Source of the DNA: a virus
Direction: 5' to 3' (one strand)
IMG/VR virus record: IMGVR_UViG_3300032331_003054
Location: 1 to 28,515 of that record
DNA length: 28,515 nt
Shown here: piece by piece, positions 19,877-28,120 of the stretch
Numbering within the stretch: position 1 is the first letter of the stretch
How the letters are laid out: every line of letters starts with the position of its first letter
Position numbers and translations under genes: made by a program
Notes under the pieces: model-generated
Databases searched by the model: none
What the model saw: only the letters and a program-made list of their open reading frames with translations
Told to the model about the DNA's origin: nothing

Positions 19877-20742
19877 ATTTTATTTAATATATAGTTTGCT
19901 AAGTTTTTTGTTGTTAAATTTTCTTTAGTATAATTAAACATTTCATCTAATATAGTAAAATATCTTTGCTCATCAAAATTATTTGCTAATTCTCTTCCTT
20001 CAAGTAATAAATCTTTAGGTAGGTTAGCTAATGTATCTTTAGGACAATTTTCTAATCCTATAAAATAAGGCATACAATAGTTACCTAATATTTCATAATG
20101 TCTCATACAATCCCAACCCGCTTTTTTCATTGTTACACCATAATATGATTTTTGATAGTCTTCATAGTATGGTTGTTCTGATTTGAAAATATAAGTCTCA
20201 GGTTGCCCTGGTAAGCATGTAGCGTATTCTTGTGTTTTGTTTTTATTAGGTTCAGCTAATTTACTAGTAGGTGTACCAAATGTGATAGGTAATAAATTAG
20301 GGTGAGATTCTTGTAATTCTCTTTTAAAATAAAGATGCTTAGTATATAGTGGATCTAATTCAGGTTCATCATTTCCATCAATTAAAATTATTTTTGATGA
20401 TGGATAGTATTTAGAAACTAAATCATAATATTGTTTACAACGTTTAATCGCTCCATAGATAATTAAATCATAATATCTATCCTTAATTTTTTCTTCAATA
20501 TTAGAACGATCAATATTATTTTCTCCAATTAACCAAAATGTAGTCATACCACCCCATAAATGTTTAGAAGGGATTTTATTCTCATATTCCTTATATAATG
20601 AGATTATTTGAGTACTATCAACTACATCGTCACCAAATAATTCTCTTAATCCATAAAATATTAAATCATTTTGGTAGTCATTAATAAACCCACCACTAGC
20701 TTTAGCTATGTCAATATGATTAGTTATATATAATATTTTCAT
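19873..20742 (-). CDS. Cassette protein, possible GT-B like glycosyltransferase
   Basis: The 289-residue product begins MKILYITNHIDIAKASGG, like a GT-B N-terminal strand and glycine loop, has RYYDLIIYGAIKRCKQYYDL and IILIDGNDEPELDP, and a C-terminal block (KKAGWDCMRHYEILGNYCMP, YFIGLENCP) in which E218-like residues and an NGCxP-type loop resemble the donor site of some GT-B families. Without an EX7E motif the assignment stays tentative. It overlaps both neighbours. Confidence 0.5.
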   Translation of the reverse strand: MKILYITNHIDIAKASGGFINDYQNDLIFYGLRELFGDDVVDSTQIISLYKEYENKIPSKHLWGGMTTFWLIGENNIDRSNIEEKIKDRYYDLIIYGAIKRCKQYYDLVSKYYPSSKIILIDGNDEPELDPLYTKHLYFKRELQESHPNLLPITFGTPTSKLAEPNKNKTQEYATCLPGQPETYIFKSEQPYYEDYQKSYYGVTMKKAGWDCMRHYEILGNYCMPYFIGLENCPKDTLANLPKDLLLEGRELANNFDEQRYFTILDEMFNYTKENLTTKNLANYILNKI

Positions 20743-21374
20743 TAGCCTAATAAACCAGCAAAATAATTATAAACAGATTCTACATTAGGACCCATATAAT
20801 CGTCATTAGTAAATTTAATTTCAAAATTATCTTTCCAAAAGAAACAAATCTCATTTATATCATTTGAAAATGAAGAAGTTATATCTGACCAATCATATGA
20901 TTCTATAAAATTTAATTTAGGGTAAGCTACAAATTCATTTCCTTGGATATTATAAATCCAACGGTGATGAACCCAACCTAAGTATGGACCATTAACATAC
21001 CTAGTTAATTCCATATTTTTTGAAGGAACAGCTATAAAACCTTCTAATCCAATTTTATTAATCATTTCTGTCACCATCAATGGGGAACTAATATCCTCTA
21101 AAGTGTGGCTACATATTACAAAATCAAATTTTCCGTTTTTTTCAACATCCTCTAATACTTGATCCCATGTTTTTATAGAGCATATATTCCCTAAAAACCC
21201 TTTAGCTTTAGCATCAGTCCATACATTTATATCCATATAATGTGATAAGTATTCACTTGACCAACCAGCCATTGTAGCTCCAATGTCTAATACTCTTTTA
21301 AATTGTTTTTCTTTTAAGTAGTTTAATATTTCTTCTCGATTTGATAAATTAGAATATTTTAAATTATATATCAT
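20742..21374 (-). CDS. Class I SAM-dependent methyltransferase
   Basis: The 210-residue protein has a motif I variant RVLDIGATMAGWS (27-39), an acidic second strand and FDFVICSHTLEDISSP (83-98), as in class I methyltransferases of the type that modify sugars or small molecules. It likely methylates a hydroxyl or other group of the glycan. Its ATG shares a base with its downstream neighbour's frame, and it lies next to a second methyltransferase with 11 bases overlap. Confidence 0.75.
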   Translation of the reverse strand: MIYNLKYSNLSNREEILNYLKEKQFKRVLDIGATMAGWSSEYLSHYMDINVWTDAKAKGFLGNICSIKTWDQVLEDVEKNGKFDFVICSHTLEDISSPLMVTEMINKIGLEGFIAVPSKNMELTRYVNGPYLGWVHHRWIYNIQGNEFVAYPKLNFIESYDWSDITSSFSNDINEICFFWKDNFEIKFTNDDYMGPNVESVYNYFAGLLG

Positions 21375-21984
21375 TTGTATTTTGTTTTTTTATAAATAAA
21401 TAATCTTTTTGGAGTAAACTTCCATGTAAATAGTGTTCTTCAAGTATCTCAACAGGATAAAAACCAATCTCATCCATATATTTTATTACTTCATCATGTA
21501 ATGGTGCTCCTTCATTATATGGTGTGATGCTAACTTCTAATATAATACCTTTAGCTTTATTAATTAAATTTTTCCCTCCCATCATAATATCTAATTCTGA
21601 ACCTTGAGTGTCTATTTTTATTAGATCAAACTCAGAATTTTCTTCAAATAAATTATCTAACATCACACACTCTCTTTTTTGAATAATTAGATTATCATCT
21701 GAGAAGAAAGATGTTAATTCTTTGTATATTGAGTTGCCAGTACTTGTGGTGTCATTTTTATTCACATAAAAGTCTACAATTTTATTTTCTTTCCCTAAAA
21801 GACATATATAATAATCTTTTGTAAGTTGAGATAAATAATACTCACATTCTGGTGCTGCCTCAATACTAAAAACAAAACTATAAGGATATGCATTTTTGCA
21901 TAAAATATAGAATTGACCAACATTAGCTCCAATGTCTAATATACGGTTTGGGGTAAAATACTTATTAACTATTTGTATATTCAT
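21364..21984 (-). CDS. FkbM-family methyltransferase
   Basis: The 206-residue product has RILDIGANVGQF (14-25), FSIEAAPECEYYL, and the FkbM hallmark FDLIKIDTQGSELDIMMGG (119-137), followed by the ILEVS strand. FkbM enzymes O-methylate sugars of glycans and polyketides. With the neighbouring methyltransferase it would cap or decorate the glycan. Its start overlaps the upstream glycosyltransferase by 20 bases. Confidence 0.88.
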   Translation of the reverse strand: MNIQIVNKYFTPNRILDIGANVGQFYILCKNAYPYSFVFSIEAAPECEYYLSQLTKDYYICLLGKENKIVDFYVNKNDTTSTGNSIYKELTSFFSDDNLIIQKRECVMLDNLFEENSEFDLIKIDTQGSELDIMMGGKNLINKAKGIILEVSITPYNEGAPLHDEVIKYMDEIGFYPVEILEEHYLHGSLLQKDYLFIKKQNTNDI

Positions 21985-22903
21985 TGTAAAATACTTGATT
22001 AAATTTTTTCATTATATTTTCAGGTGTAAATTCTTGATAACAATTCCATTCTTTATGTTGTAAATCTGATTGGCTTAGATTGAGTAATATATTATATAAT
22101 GAGTTATAGTCTTGGTAGTATATTCCTTTATCTTTTAAAATTTCTATATGATTACATTCTGGTGAATTTTGGTAAGTTATAATAGGTTTATTTTGGGATG
22201 AAAATTCTGCTATAGCTAATCCAAATGTTTCTCCTCTTTCACGAGCATGAATCATAGCGTCACAAGTGTTAATAAATGCTACCTTTTGTTCTTGATCTGT
22301 AGTACCATTAATGAATATAGTATTTTCTAAGTCACTAAATGATTCTTGATTCATAAAGAGAAAAATAATATCTTTTCTTTTTTTAGCCACCTCTATTACA
22401 GCTTGTCTAACAAATGGAATTTCAAAATTATTTCCACCATACCATCCTATAACCAATTGATTTTTAATATTAAAGAAATCTTTAAAATTTTCATTTACAT
22501 TAGGTAAATTTACCATGTGAGGTACAAATGGAGAACCATTCCCATGAGTTTTAGCTAACCACTCAGAAACATAAGCATAAACATCACCATGAGGATCAAA
22601 TGAAGGAAACACTACATGAACTAAATTTTTAGAGTTTAAATGTGATACACCATCATTGAATCCATATTTTAAAGAATAAAAATAATCACAACTTATATTA
22701 TTAATATCTATGTAGGAGTTTACAATATGAGTTTCAAAACGATTATTAAATTTCTCAAAACTTTTTAATTCAGCATTATTTAATGATATAATAATAGATT
22801 TATTACCTAATATAACTTCATTAAAGTGAGCATAATCATATGTTGCTATACTAGTTCCTCTTTCATTTAAATTAGGATCAAAAAATATTGTTGTTTTACT
22901 CAT
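21965..22903 (-). CDS. GT-B glycosyltransferase (GT4-like)
   Basis: The 312-residue protein has a GT-B layout: an N-terminal FDPNLNERGTSIATYDYA region, a linker, then VIGWYGGNNFEIP opening the C-terminal domain and the donor-site motif EX7E (E225 to E233, in RGETFGLAIAEF) followed by KPIITYQN. It would transfer a sugar from a nucleotide donor with retention. It overlaps the GT2 gene by four bases. Confidence 0.8.
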   Translation of the reverse strand: MSKTTIFFDPNLNERGTSIATYDYAHFNEVILGNKSIIISLNNAELKSFEKFNNRFETHIVNSYIDINNISCDYFYSLKYGFNDGVSHLNSKNLVHVVFPSFDPHGDVYAYVSEWLAKTHGNGSPFVPHMVNLPNVNENFKDFFNIKNQLVIGWYGGNNFEIPFVRQAVIEVAKKRKDIIFLFMNQESFSDLENTIFINGTTDQEQKVAFINTCDAMIHARERGETFGLAIAEFSSQNKPIITYQNSPECNHIEILKDKGIYYQDYNSLYNILLNLSQSDLQHKEWNCYQEFTPENIMKKFNQVFYNEYTNS

Positions 22904-23520
22904 AATTTACTATAGAAATTATTTTGTGATTCTTGTCTTGATATATGTTTGTAATGATATAAAGAATATTCTTCAAACTCAGGTAAATAAGCATATGTTT
23001 TATACCCATCTAATACTTCATGTAATTTATTCACCCATTTAATATCAGAAGTATTTTTAAATATCCTCCATTGATAGTCTGGGAATTGAACCCACCCTTG
23101 ATCATTTTGCTTCCAACCCCACATTTGTAAATGTTGGGGTGTAATTCCTTCTACAATATTAATTCTAGGTGTTAAGATAACATCTGATCCTGAGTTAGAT
23201 AATATACTTGGGAGTGCTTCTAATAACTCTTCGTTAGGTAACTCATCAGCATCAATTTGAAAAATATAATCACCAGAGCACATTCTATTTAACTCATTTT
23301 TCCAATCAGCAAAATGACCTTGGAATGCGCTTTCTTTTAAGATGATAATATCTTTAGATGACCAATAATATAATTCATCTAATAACTCTTGAGATGCTTT
23401 TGGTTTATCTAATAAAACACAAATTTCATCTTCAAATCGTTTATGTTGATGAAGGAAATTAAGTAAACGACTTACTTCTTCCAGTTCATTACAAACTGTA
23501 ATTGCATAACTAATTTTCAT
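22900..23520 (-). CDS. GT2 family glycosyltransferase
   Basis: The 206-residue product starts MKISYAITVCNELEEVSRLL and has the DxD metal site in FQIDADELPNEELL (D90, D92). GWVQFPDYQWRIFKN and WVNKLHEVLDGY are the acceptor-side blocks typical of the LgtF/WaaE-like GT2 group, which adds sugars to lipopolysaccharide-type glycans. Short but complete for this group. Confidence 0.85.
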   Translation of the reverse strand: MKISYAITVCNELEEVSRLLNFLHQHKRFEDEICVLLDKPKASQELLDELYYWSSKDIIILKESAFQGHFADWKNELNRMCSGDYIFQIDADELPNEELLEALPSILSNSGSDVILTPRINIVEGITPQHLQMWGWKQNDQGWVQFPDYQWRIFKNTSDIKWVNKLHEVLDGYKTYAYLPEFEEYSLYHYKHISRQESQNNFYSKL

Positions 23521-23536
23521 ATAACCTAATATAATA

Positions 23537-23995
23537 TTACTTTGTCAATAGGCCAATGTAATCTAAAGCATCTATAAAATCTCTTTCATCAAAATGTTGA
23601 AGCGATTCCATATCCATTCTGTATTCATAAAACTTGCCTGGTTGTTTTGGGATTGGGAATTTATGTTTTTCTTCCTCAGTTACTGGTATTGCTTTTACAG
23701 CTGACCATTTCCAATTATCTATCCCTGTTCCATTTGCAAACACCATACCTTGTTTAGGCTCATTAATAGTTTGTGGTAACCATATTAAATTAGTTTTAGG
23801 ATCTGTCCAAGCTAGTATTTTATATAGTTCAGGTAGAACTTCAAATTGTTCATTATAGAATTCACTTCCTTCAATCATAAGTGAATTAGTCCAAAATCCA
23901 CAAGATAAAGACATCCAATTTGTAATCTCAGGTGTTACTTCTATTTCGTAACATAAATCCCCTCCTGATTTAGGGCAATTAATAATCTTATCCAT
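23537..23995 (-). CDS. Hypothetical 152-residue protein inside the glycan cassette
   Basis: The product starts INCPKSGGDLCYEIEVTPEI and contains three early cysteines, a tryptophan/glycine-rich middle (SLSCGFWTNSLMIEG) and a charged C-terminus (ESLQHFDERDFIDALDYIGL). No glycosyltransferase or methyltransferase motif is visible. It overlaps the 435-residue glycosyltransferase gene by eight bases, so it belongs to the operon. It may be a zinc-dependent or structural partner, possibly the protein acceptor of the glycan; that is only a guess from position. Confidence 0.75.
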   Translation of the reverse strand: MDKIINCPKSGGDLCYEIEVTPEITNWMSLSCGFWTNSLMIEGSEFYNEQFEVLPELYKILAWTDPKTNLIWLPQTINEPKQGMVFANGTGIDNWKWSAVKAIPVTEEEKHKFPIPKQPGKFYEYRMDMESLQHFDERDFIDALDYIGLLTK

Positions 23996-25295
23996 TATTT
24001 TCTATTTTTTTCAATTTTGGTAATTCAATTTTCTTTAATTTAGGAAGTTGTAATTTAATTTCTTTTGGAAACTCAGGAATATATTTAATAAATAATTCAT
24101 CAACTTTATCCTTCATTTTTTCCCAACTAAACTCAGTTTTACTTTTATGTGATTGACGTTTTGCTCCATCAATATATTTTTTATAATCTTCAAACATATC
24201 TTTAATAACAGTACCAGTATGCCCTAGATCAACTGAGAACCATTGTGACTCTTTTAGTAACCATTGATTGGCAGCACTTGAATGTACCTCTGTTAATTTA
24301 CCTGGTAACATTGTTGTAAACTCCGGGTTTAAGAAATCTACTTGCCCACTCCAGTTAGTTGTAATAATTGGTTTTTTAGTTAAACTAAATTCAAGTAATG
24401 GTCGTCCAAATCCTTCACCTTTAGTTAAATTAATCATCGCTTTAACTTTAGAATGATTATATAATTCATTCATTTCAGTATCACTAAATTCACCATGTAA
24501 AACGTATATGTTAGGTAAATCTTTACTGTTAATTGATTTTTTAATTAAAGTAATTTTTCTTAAGATTTCATCTCTATCAAGATATGAAGATCCCATTTGA
24601 GATGTTTTTAAAATTAATGCTGGTTTGTCTTTTTTGTTTTTAAAGATCTCATAAAACATTTTAATCAATAAACCAACATTCTTTCTATCCTCACCTAGAT
24701 CACCATTGATACAGTGACCAACAAATAAAAATGCAAATTTTTCTTTAATATTAGTTATTTCAGGGAATGAATCTACTTTATCAAGTGTTTTATAAATCTC
24801 AACATTTGCTCCTTCAAATAATACTTCAATTGGTTTTTCAATTTTAACTTCACCAATTGGTTGATTAGTATGTTGATCTATTTTTTGTAAAACAGTACTA
24901 ATAAATGTTTTCTTTGAATGTTCTGAAGAAGTTAACACTAAATTCATTTTATTGCATCCTTCAATCCAGTCTCCAGGTGCTACAGTTGTTTCAATTCCTG
25001 CTGTTACTCCAATATTATATTTTCCTACTGGTCGAAATTCACTTGGTATAGTAATTTGCATCCATATTTCAGGTTGTTTAGGTAATTGTGGATATTTCCA
25101 TAAATGATCATTTAAAAATTCCCATTCTGGGTTATCACTAATAAATCCCCAAGGTGTATTACCCCACATTTGTGGGATAATTTTAACATCATATTTGTCT
25201 ATAGCAATAATTGCTTTAACTAAATCTCGAGATCGTGCTCCATATCCTGAGTAAGTATCTATAGGACATGATATAAAAAATAACGGTTTGCTCAT
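23988..25295 (-). CDS. GT4 family glycosyltransferase with repeated basic tail
   Basis: The 435-residue GT-B enzyme has SGYGARSRDLV near the N-terminus (acceptor side), VTAGIETT, FLFVGH opening the C-terminal domain and the EX7E donor motif (E294 to E302 in KGEGFGRPLLEF) followed by KPIITTNWSGQVDFL. After the catalytic domain the protein ends in a short tandem repeat of LPKLKKIE, absent from usual GT4 enzymes, which could anchor it to a membrane or partner. The leader AAAAAGTTATATG precedes the start. Confidence 0.85.
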   Translation of the reverse strand: MSKPLFFISCPIDTYSGYGARSRDLVKAIIAIDKYDVKIIPQMWGNTPWGFISDNPEWEFLNDHLWKYPQLPKQPEIWMQITIPSEFRPVGKYNIGVTAGIETTVAPGDWIEGCNKMNLVLTSSEHSKKTFISTVLQKIDQHTNQPIGEVKIEKPIEVLFEGANVEIYKTLDKVDSFPEITNIKEKFAFLFVGHCINGDLGEDRKNVGLLIKMFYEIFKNKKDKPALILKTSQMGSSYLDRDEILRKITLIKKSINSKDLPNIYVLHGEFSDTEMNELYNHSKVKAMINLTKGEGFGRPLLEFSLTKKPIITTNWSGQVDFLNPEFTTMLPGKLTEVHSSAANQWLLKESQWFSVDLGHTGTVIKDMFEDYKKYIDGAKRQSHKSKTEFSWEKMKDKVDELFIKYIPEFPKEIKLQLPKLKKIELPKLKKIENNG

Positions 25296-25306
25296 ATAAC
25301 TTTTTA

Positions 25307-26743
25307 TTAATAAACTAATTTATGTGGTACTACTTTGTCTTGAGTTTCGTTTGCATTTACTAACTCATATTTTTCTCTTGGTTTCCAAGTTTTAAATAAT
25401 TTATCTAATGTTTTAATAACTTTTTTACCCATGTTCTCAGCTGTGAATCCTGCTTCATCTGATAAAGCCCATTCACGACCTTTTAATCCTAACGCTTGTC
25501 TTTTTTCTTTACCTAGATCATAAACAGCTTTAATTTGTTCAGCTGCATCTTCTGCATTGCATCTGTCATCCCAAATATAAGGTGTTAATGGAGAACCCTG
25601 AATTGATCTGTTAGTTGGATATACTGGGAAGGCCCATTCACCATGTTCTTTAATAGTGCCATTATGGTTTGAAGGAAAATCAACACTAAAATCAATCCAT
25701 TTACCTTTCTTACTAAAGCGCATTTGGTCTTGCATTCCACCTGTCACATTTGCAATAATTGGATTACCTGCTAAAATTGCTTCAGTTAAGCTTAATCCCC
25801 ATCCCTCATTATTAGTTAATAAGATTTGAACATCAGAGCAATTATATAATAAATTCATTCCTCTAGGATCTAACACTTGATTAGAAAAGATAATATTATA
25901 TTTAGAATCACTTCCAAATAACATTTCTCGTACTGCTTCTAAATCAGTACCATTATCATCTACTACTTGAGTATGTAATACAAAAGCACATTTTCTTGCT
26001 TGCTCATCAGTTAATGAATCAATAAAGATTTTATAGGCAAATAATGTATCAGGAATTTGTTTACGTCTAATATTTCTAGAATTAAAAAACATAACAAAAT
26101 CAAATTCTTTACCTCCAAATAATTTTTTCTTAAACTCAACTAATTCTTTATCATTTTTATCAAGAGGCTTAAATACTTCTTCATTTAATCCATGAGGAAC
26201 ATATTCAATAATCTTATTTTTAGCTTTACCACCTAACACTAACTCATTAATGTTTTTAGTTTGTTTTGAGATAGCTAATAAAGCATCACATGACTCATAA
26301 TATCCTTTATTATACATTGGAGCCGGATAGTCATCCCAAATATTAAGATAAATAATAGGCATTTTCTTTCTAACCTCATTTTCAATTTGGAATAACCAAA
26401 TGAAATATCTTGGGTCTGTAATCAAGAATATAGCATCCGGATTTTCTATGCTAATCAGTTGTCTAATTAAATTAGCATCACCATACCCATTAGTTGGATA
26501 TAAGATAATTGATGAGTCAGTTAACCCAGTATTATTATTAGTATCTGAGGATAGGTCTAATCGTTTACCTTGTTCAGGATGATTAATAGCACCTCCTACA
26601 TTCACCCAATTAAAATGTTGGGCTGTGTTTAATACTAATTCTCGAGCGATAGTTGCTACACCTGAGTGTACTCTAATATCATCACAGATTAGTAAGATTT
26701 TCTTCCTCTCATTCTGGGGAAGATAAGCAAAACTTGAATTCAT
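25307..26743 (-). CDS. GT4 family glycosyltransferase
   Basis: The 478-residue GT-B enzyme has KILLICDDIRVHSGVATIAR (N-terminal strand and glycine loop), YLNIWDDYPAPMYNKG, FFNSRNIRRKQIPDTL and the donor motif EX7E (E313 to E321, NNEGWGLSLTEA) followed by NPIIANVTGGMQDQM. It is the first gene of the glycan cassette, probably making the first or longest linkage; that order is an inference. The leader AAAAAGTTATATG is identical to that of the next GT4 gene. Confidence 0.87.
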   Translation of the reverse strand: MNSSFAYLPQNERKKILLICDDIRVHSGVATIARELVLNTAQHFNWVNVGGAINHPEQGKRLDLSSDTNNNTGLTDSSIILYPTNGYGDANLIRQLISIENPDAIFLITDPRYFIWLFQIENEVRKKMPIIYLNIWDDYPAPMYNKGYYESCDALLAISKQTKNINELVLGGKAKNKIIEYVPHGLNEEVFKPLDKNDKELVEFKKKLFGGKEFDFVMFFNSRNIRRKQIPDTLFAYKIFIDSLTDEQARKCAFVLHTQVVDDNGTDLEAVREMLFGSDSKYNIIFSNQVLDPRGMNLLYNCSDVQILLTNNEGWGLSLTEAILAGNPIIANVTGGMQDQMRFSKKGKWIDFSVDFPSNHNGTIKEHGEWAFPVYPTNRSIQGSPLTPYIWDDRCNAEDAAEQIKAVYDLGKEKRQALGLKGREWALSDEAGFTAENMGKKVIKTLDKLFKTWKPREKYELVNANETQDKVVPHKLVY

Positions 26744-26754
26744 ATAACTTTTTT

Positions 26755-26940
26755 TTATCGATTTAAATTGTTGTGGTTGTGGATATTTTTGCGAAATTCT
26801 TCATCTGTAAGATATAAATGAACTGTGCGATCTACAAGCTTTTGTAAAGAAAACTTATGTTTTACACAACTCATTTTAAAATCTTCAAATAACTCGCTTT
26901 GTACTTTAACACTTGTTAGTGTCATTTCTTTTTTACTCAT
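26755..26940 (-). CDS. Ribbon-helix-helix DNA-binding protein
   Basis: The 61-residue product matches the ribbon-helix-helix layout: a strand (MTLTSVKVQSELF), helix A (EDFKMSCVKHKF), the turn SLQKLVDRTVHLYL and a charged end. Such dimers repress transcription by reading DNA with the N-terminal strand. It stands at the head of the glycan cassette, 11 bases from the first glycosyltransferase, and may regulate it or the promoter at 26957-26964. Confidence 0.8.
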   Translation of the reverse strand: MSKKEMTLTSVKVQSELFEDFKMSCVKHKFSLQKLVDRTVHLYLTDEEFRKNIHNHNNLNR

Positions 26941-26956
26941 AGCTTTTATTTGTATA

Positions 26957-26964
26957 TAAATATA
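26957..26964 (-). promoter_or_regulatory. TATATTTA box ahead of the ribbon-helix-helix gene and glycan cassette
   Basis: TATATTTA lies 16 bases before the ATG at 26940 in the only intergenic gap (41 bases) before the cassette. No TTTG at 19-21 bases is visible. Best candidate for the cassette promoter, and a possible binding site for the protein it precedes. Confidence 0.35.
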
Positions 26965-26981
26965 TATGAAATCAATAAAAG

Positions 26982-27917
26982 TTACTTATTACATAAATCT
27001 TTTTTATCATTATAAGGGCACCATTGGCAATTCTTATTTACAGTAATTGAATGAGTAGTGTCCTTATATGACCCATCAGTGTTAAAACATTGTTCAAGAA
27101 AGTTATTAATTGCTGTTACAGCTTTCTTTATTTTAATTTTACCACTTGGAGGAGTATATTCTTGAAGACGACTTTGAGGAAACTCACTTTCCTCCCATAT
27201 TTTTCTCTTTAGTATAAGGAAATCAACTTCAATTTGATCTTCAGGAATGTTAAATTGTTTACTAAAAAAGTACTTATATAGTATCAATTGAAATTGTTTA
27301 CCCTCATCTTTCTTAGTTTCATCATTCCATCCTCGAGTAGACGTCTTAAAGTCGATTATCTTAAATGTATTAGTAGGTTCGTGATATAATACCAAGTCGA
27401 TGAAACCCTTGAATAATACGTTTTTAAACGCGTTATTAGGCGTCATTACAATTGGTAACTCAACCTTAACTAAATGCCATCCTTTCCTACTAAAGTACTG
27501 TCCTCGTTTCTTTTTGAATTGACTGAGTATGTTCAGTCCGTCTTCATAGAATTCTCTCATTTCGGTAGCGCCACTAAAATGAGTACTTTTATTTTTCTTA
27601 TACTCGTCTAAGTATACTTTACGAAATGTTTCCTCAAACTGTTTCTCAATATCAACTCTATCAGCTGCGGCAGCACTTTCCTCAAACATCACTGTTAAGT
27701 GACTTTGAAGTACTTCATGCATCGCAGTTCCAAATACAGTATGAATTGTAGGTTTATACTCCTGTAATCCGTCTTTATATTGTAATTCCCATTTGTGAGG
27801 GCATTCTTTATAAACAGAAAATTGGCTATAAGAGATAGTCTTATGGTAAGCATAATTTATCTCTTGAGGAGTATAGTTCCTGATAGTTTTAACTATCGAT
27901 GGTATTTTAGTGCTCAA
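26982..27917 (-). CDS. RecB/Cas4-like PD-(D/E)XK nuclease with iron-sulphur cysteines
   Basis: The 311-residue protein has the PD-(D/E)XK core of the RecB/AddB/Cas4 group: SYSQFSVYKECP, GTAMHEVL (H67), GFIDLVL (D174), FKIIDFKTS (D189, K191) and QFQLILYKYFF. C39 together with C297, C300 and C309 (NCQWCPYNDKKDLC) gives the one-plus-three cysteine pattern that binds a 4Fe-4S cluster in AddB, Dna2 and Cas4. It would be an ssDNA or dsDNA exonuclease used in replication, recombination or processing. It overlaps no neighbour but is only eight bases from the small gene upstream. Confidence 0.85.
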   Translation of the reverse strand: MSTKIPSIVKTIRNYTPQEINYAYHKTISYSQFSVYKECPHKWELQYKDGLQEYKPTIHTVFGTAMHEVLQSHLTVMFEESAAAADRVDIEKQFEETFRKVYLDEYKKNKSTHFSGATEMREFYEDGLNILSQFKKKRGQYFSRKGWHLVKVELPIVMTPNNAFKNVLFKGFIDLVLYHEPTNTFKIIDFKTSTRGWNDETKKDEGKQFQLILYKYFFSKQFNIPEDQIEVDFLILKRKIWEESEFPQSRLQEYTPPSGKIKIKKAVTAINNFLEQCFNTDGSYKDTTHSITVNKNCQWCPYNDKKDLCNK

Positions 27918-27925
27918 AATTTGAT

Positions 27926-28120
27926 TTATTTGTTTTCTTGAATGAACTGTTGTTTCAGTTTTTCAAGGTATAGGATAGCATCCATATGTTCTTGTTTAGC
28001 ATGTTCAACCCACTCTAATAGAGATAGATCTGTTCTGTCTAAATCAGTACCATATTTTGTTTTACCAGCAGCACTTCGTTCTTCAAACTGCTTAATTATT
28101 GATGTAACTATACTATCCAT
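27926..28120 (-). CDS. Small conserved-looking phage protein, MazG-like candidate
   Basis: The 64-residue product (EERSAAGKTKYGTDLDRTDL, then SLLEWVEHAKQEHMDAILYL) has a KYG...LDR...LLEW..HA..E..DA.LYLE arrangement. Such single-helix-pair proteins in phages recall the MazG/dUTPase-like all-alpha nucleotide pyrophosphohydrolases, where E and D residues on these helices bind metal, but the match is partial. It overlaps the gp62-like gene by eight bases. Confidence 0.65.
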   Translation of the reverse strand: MDSIVTSIIKQFEERSAAGKTKYGTDLDRTDLSLLEWVEHAKQEHMDAILYLEKLKQQFIQENK

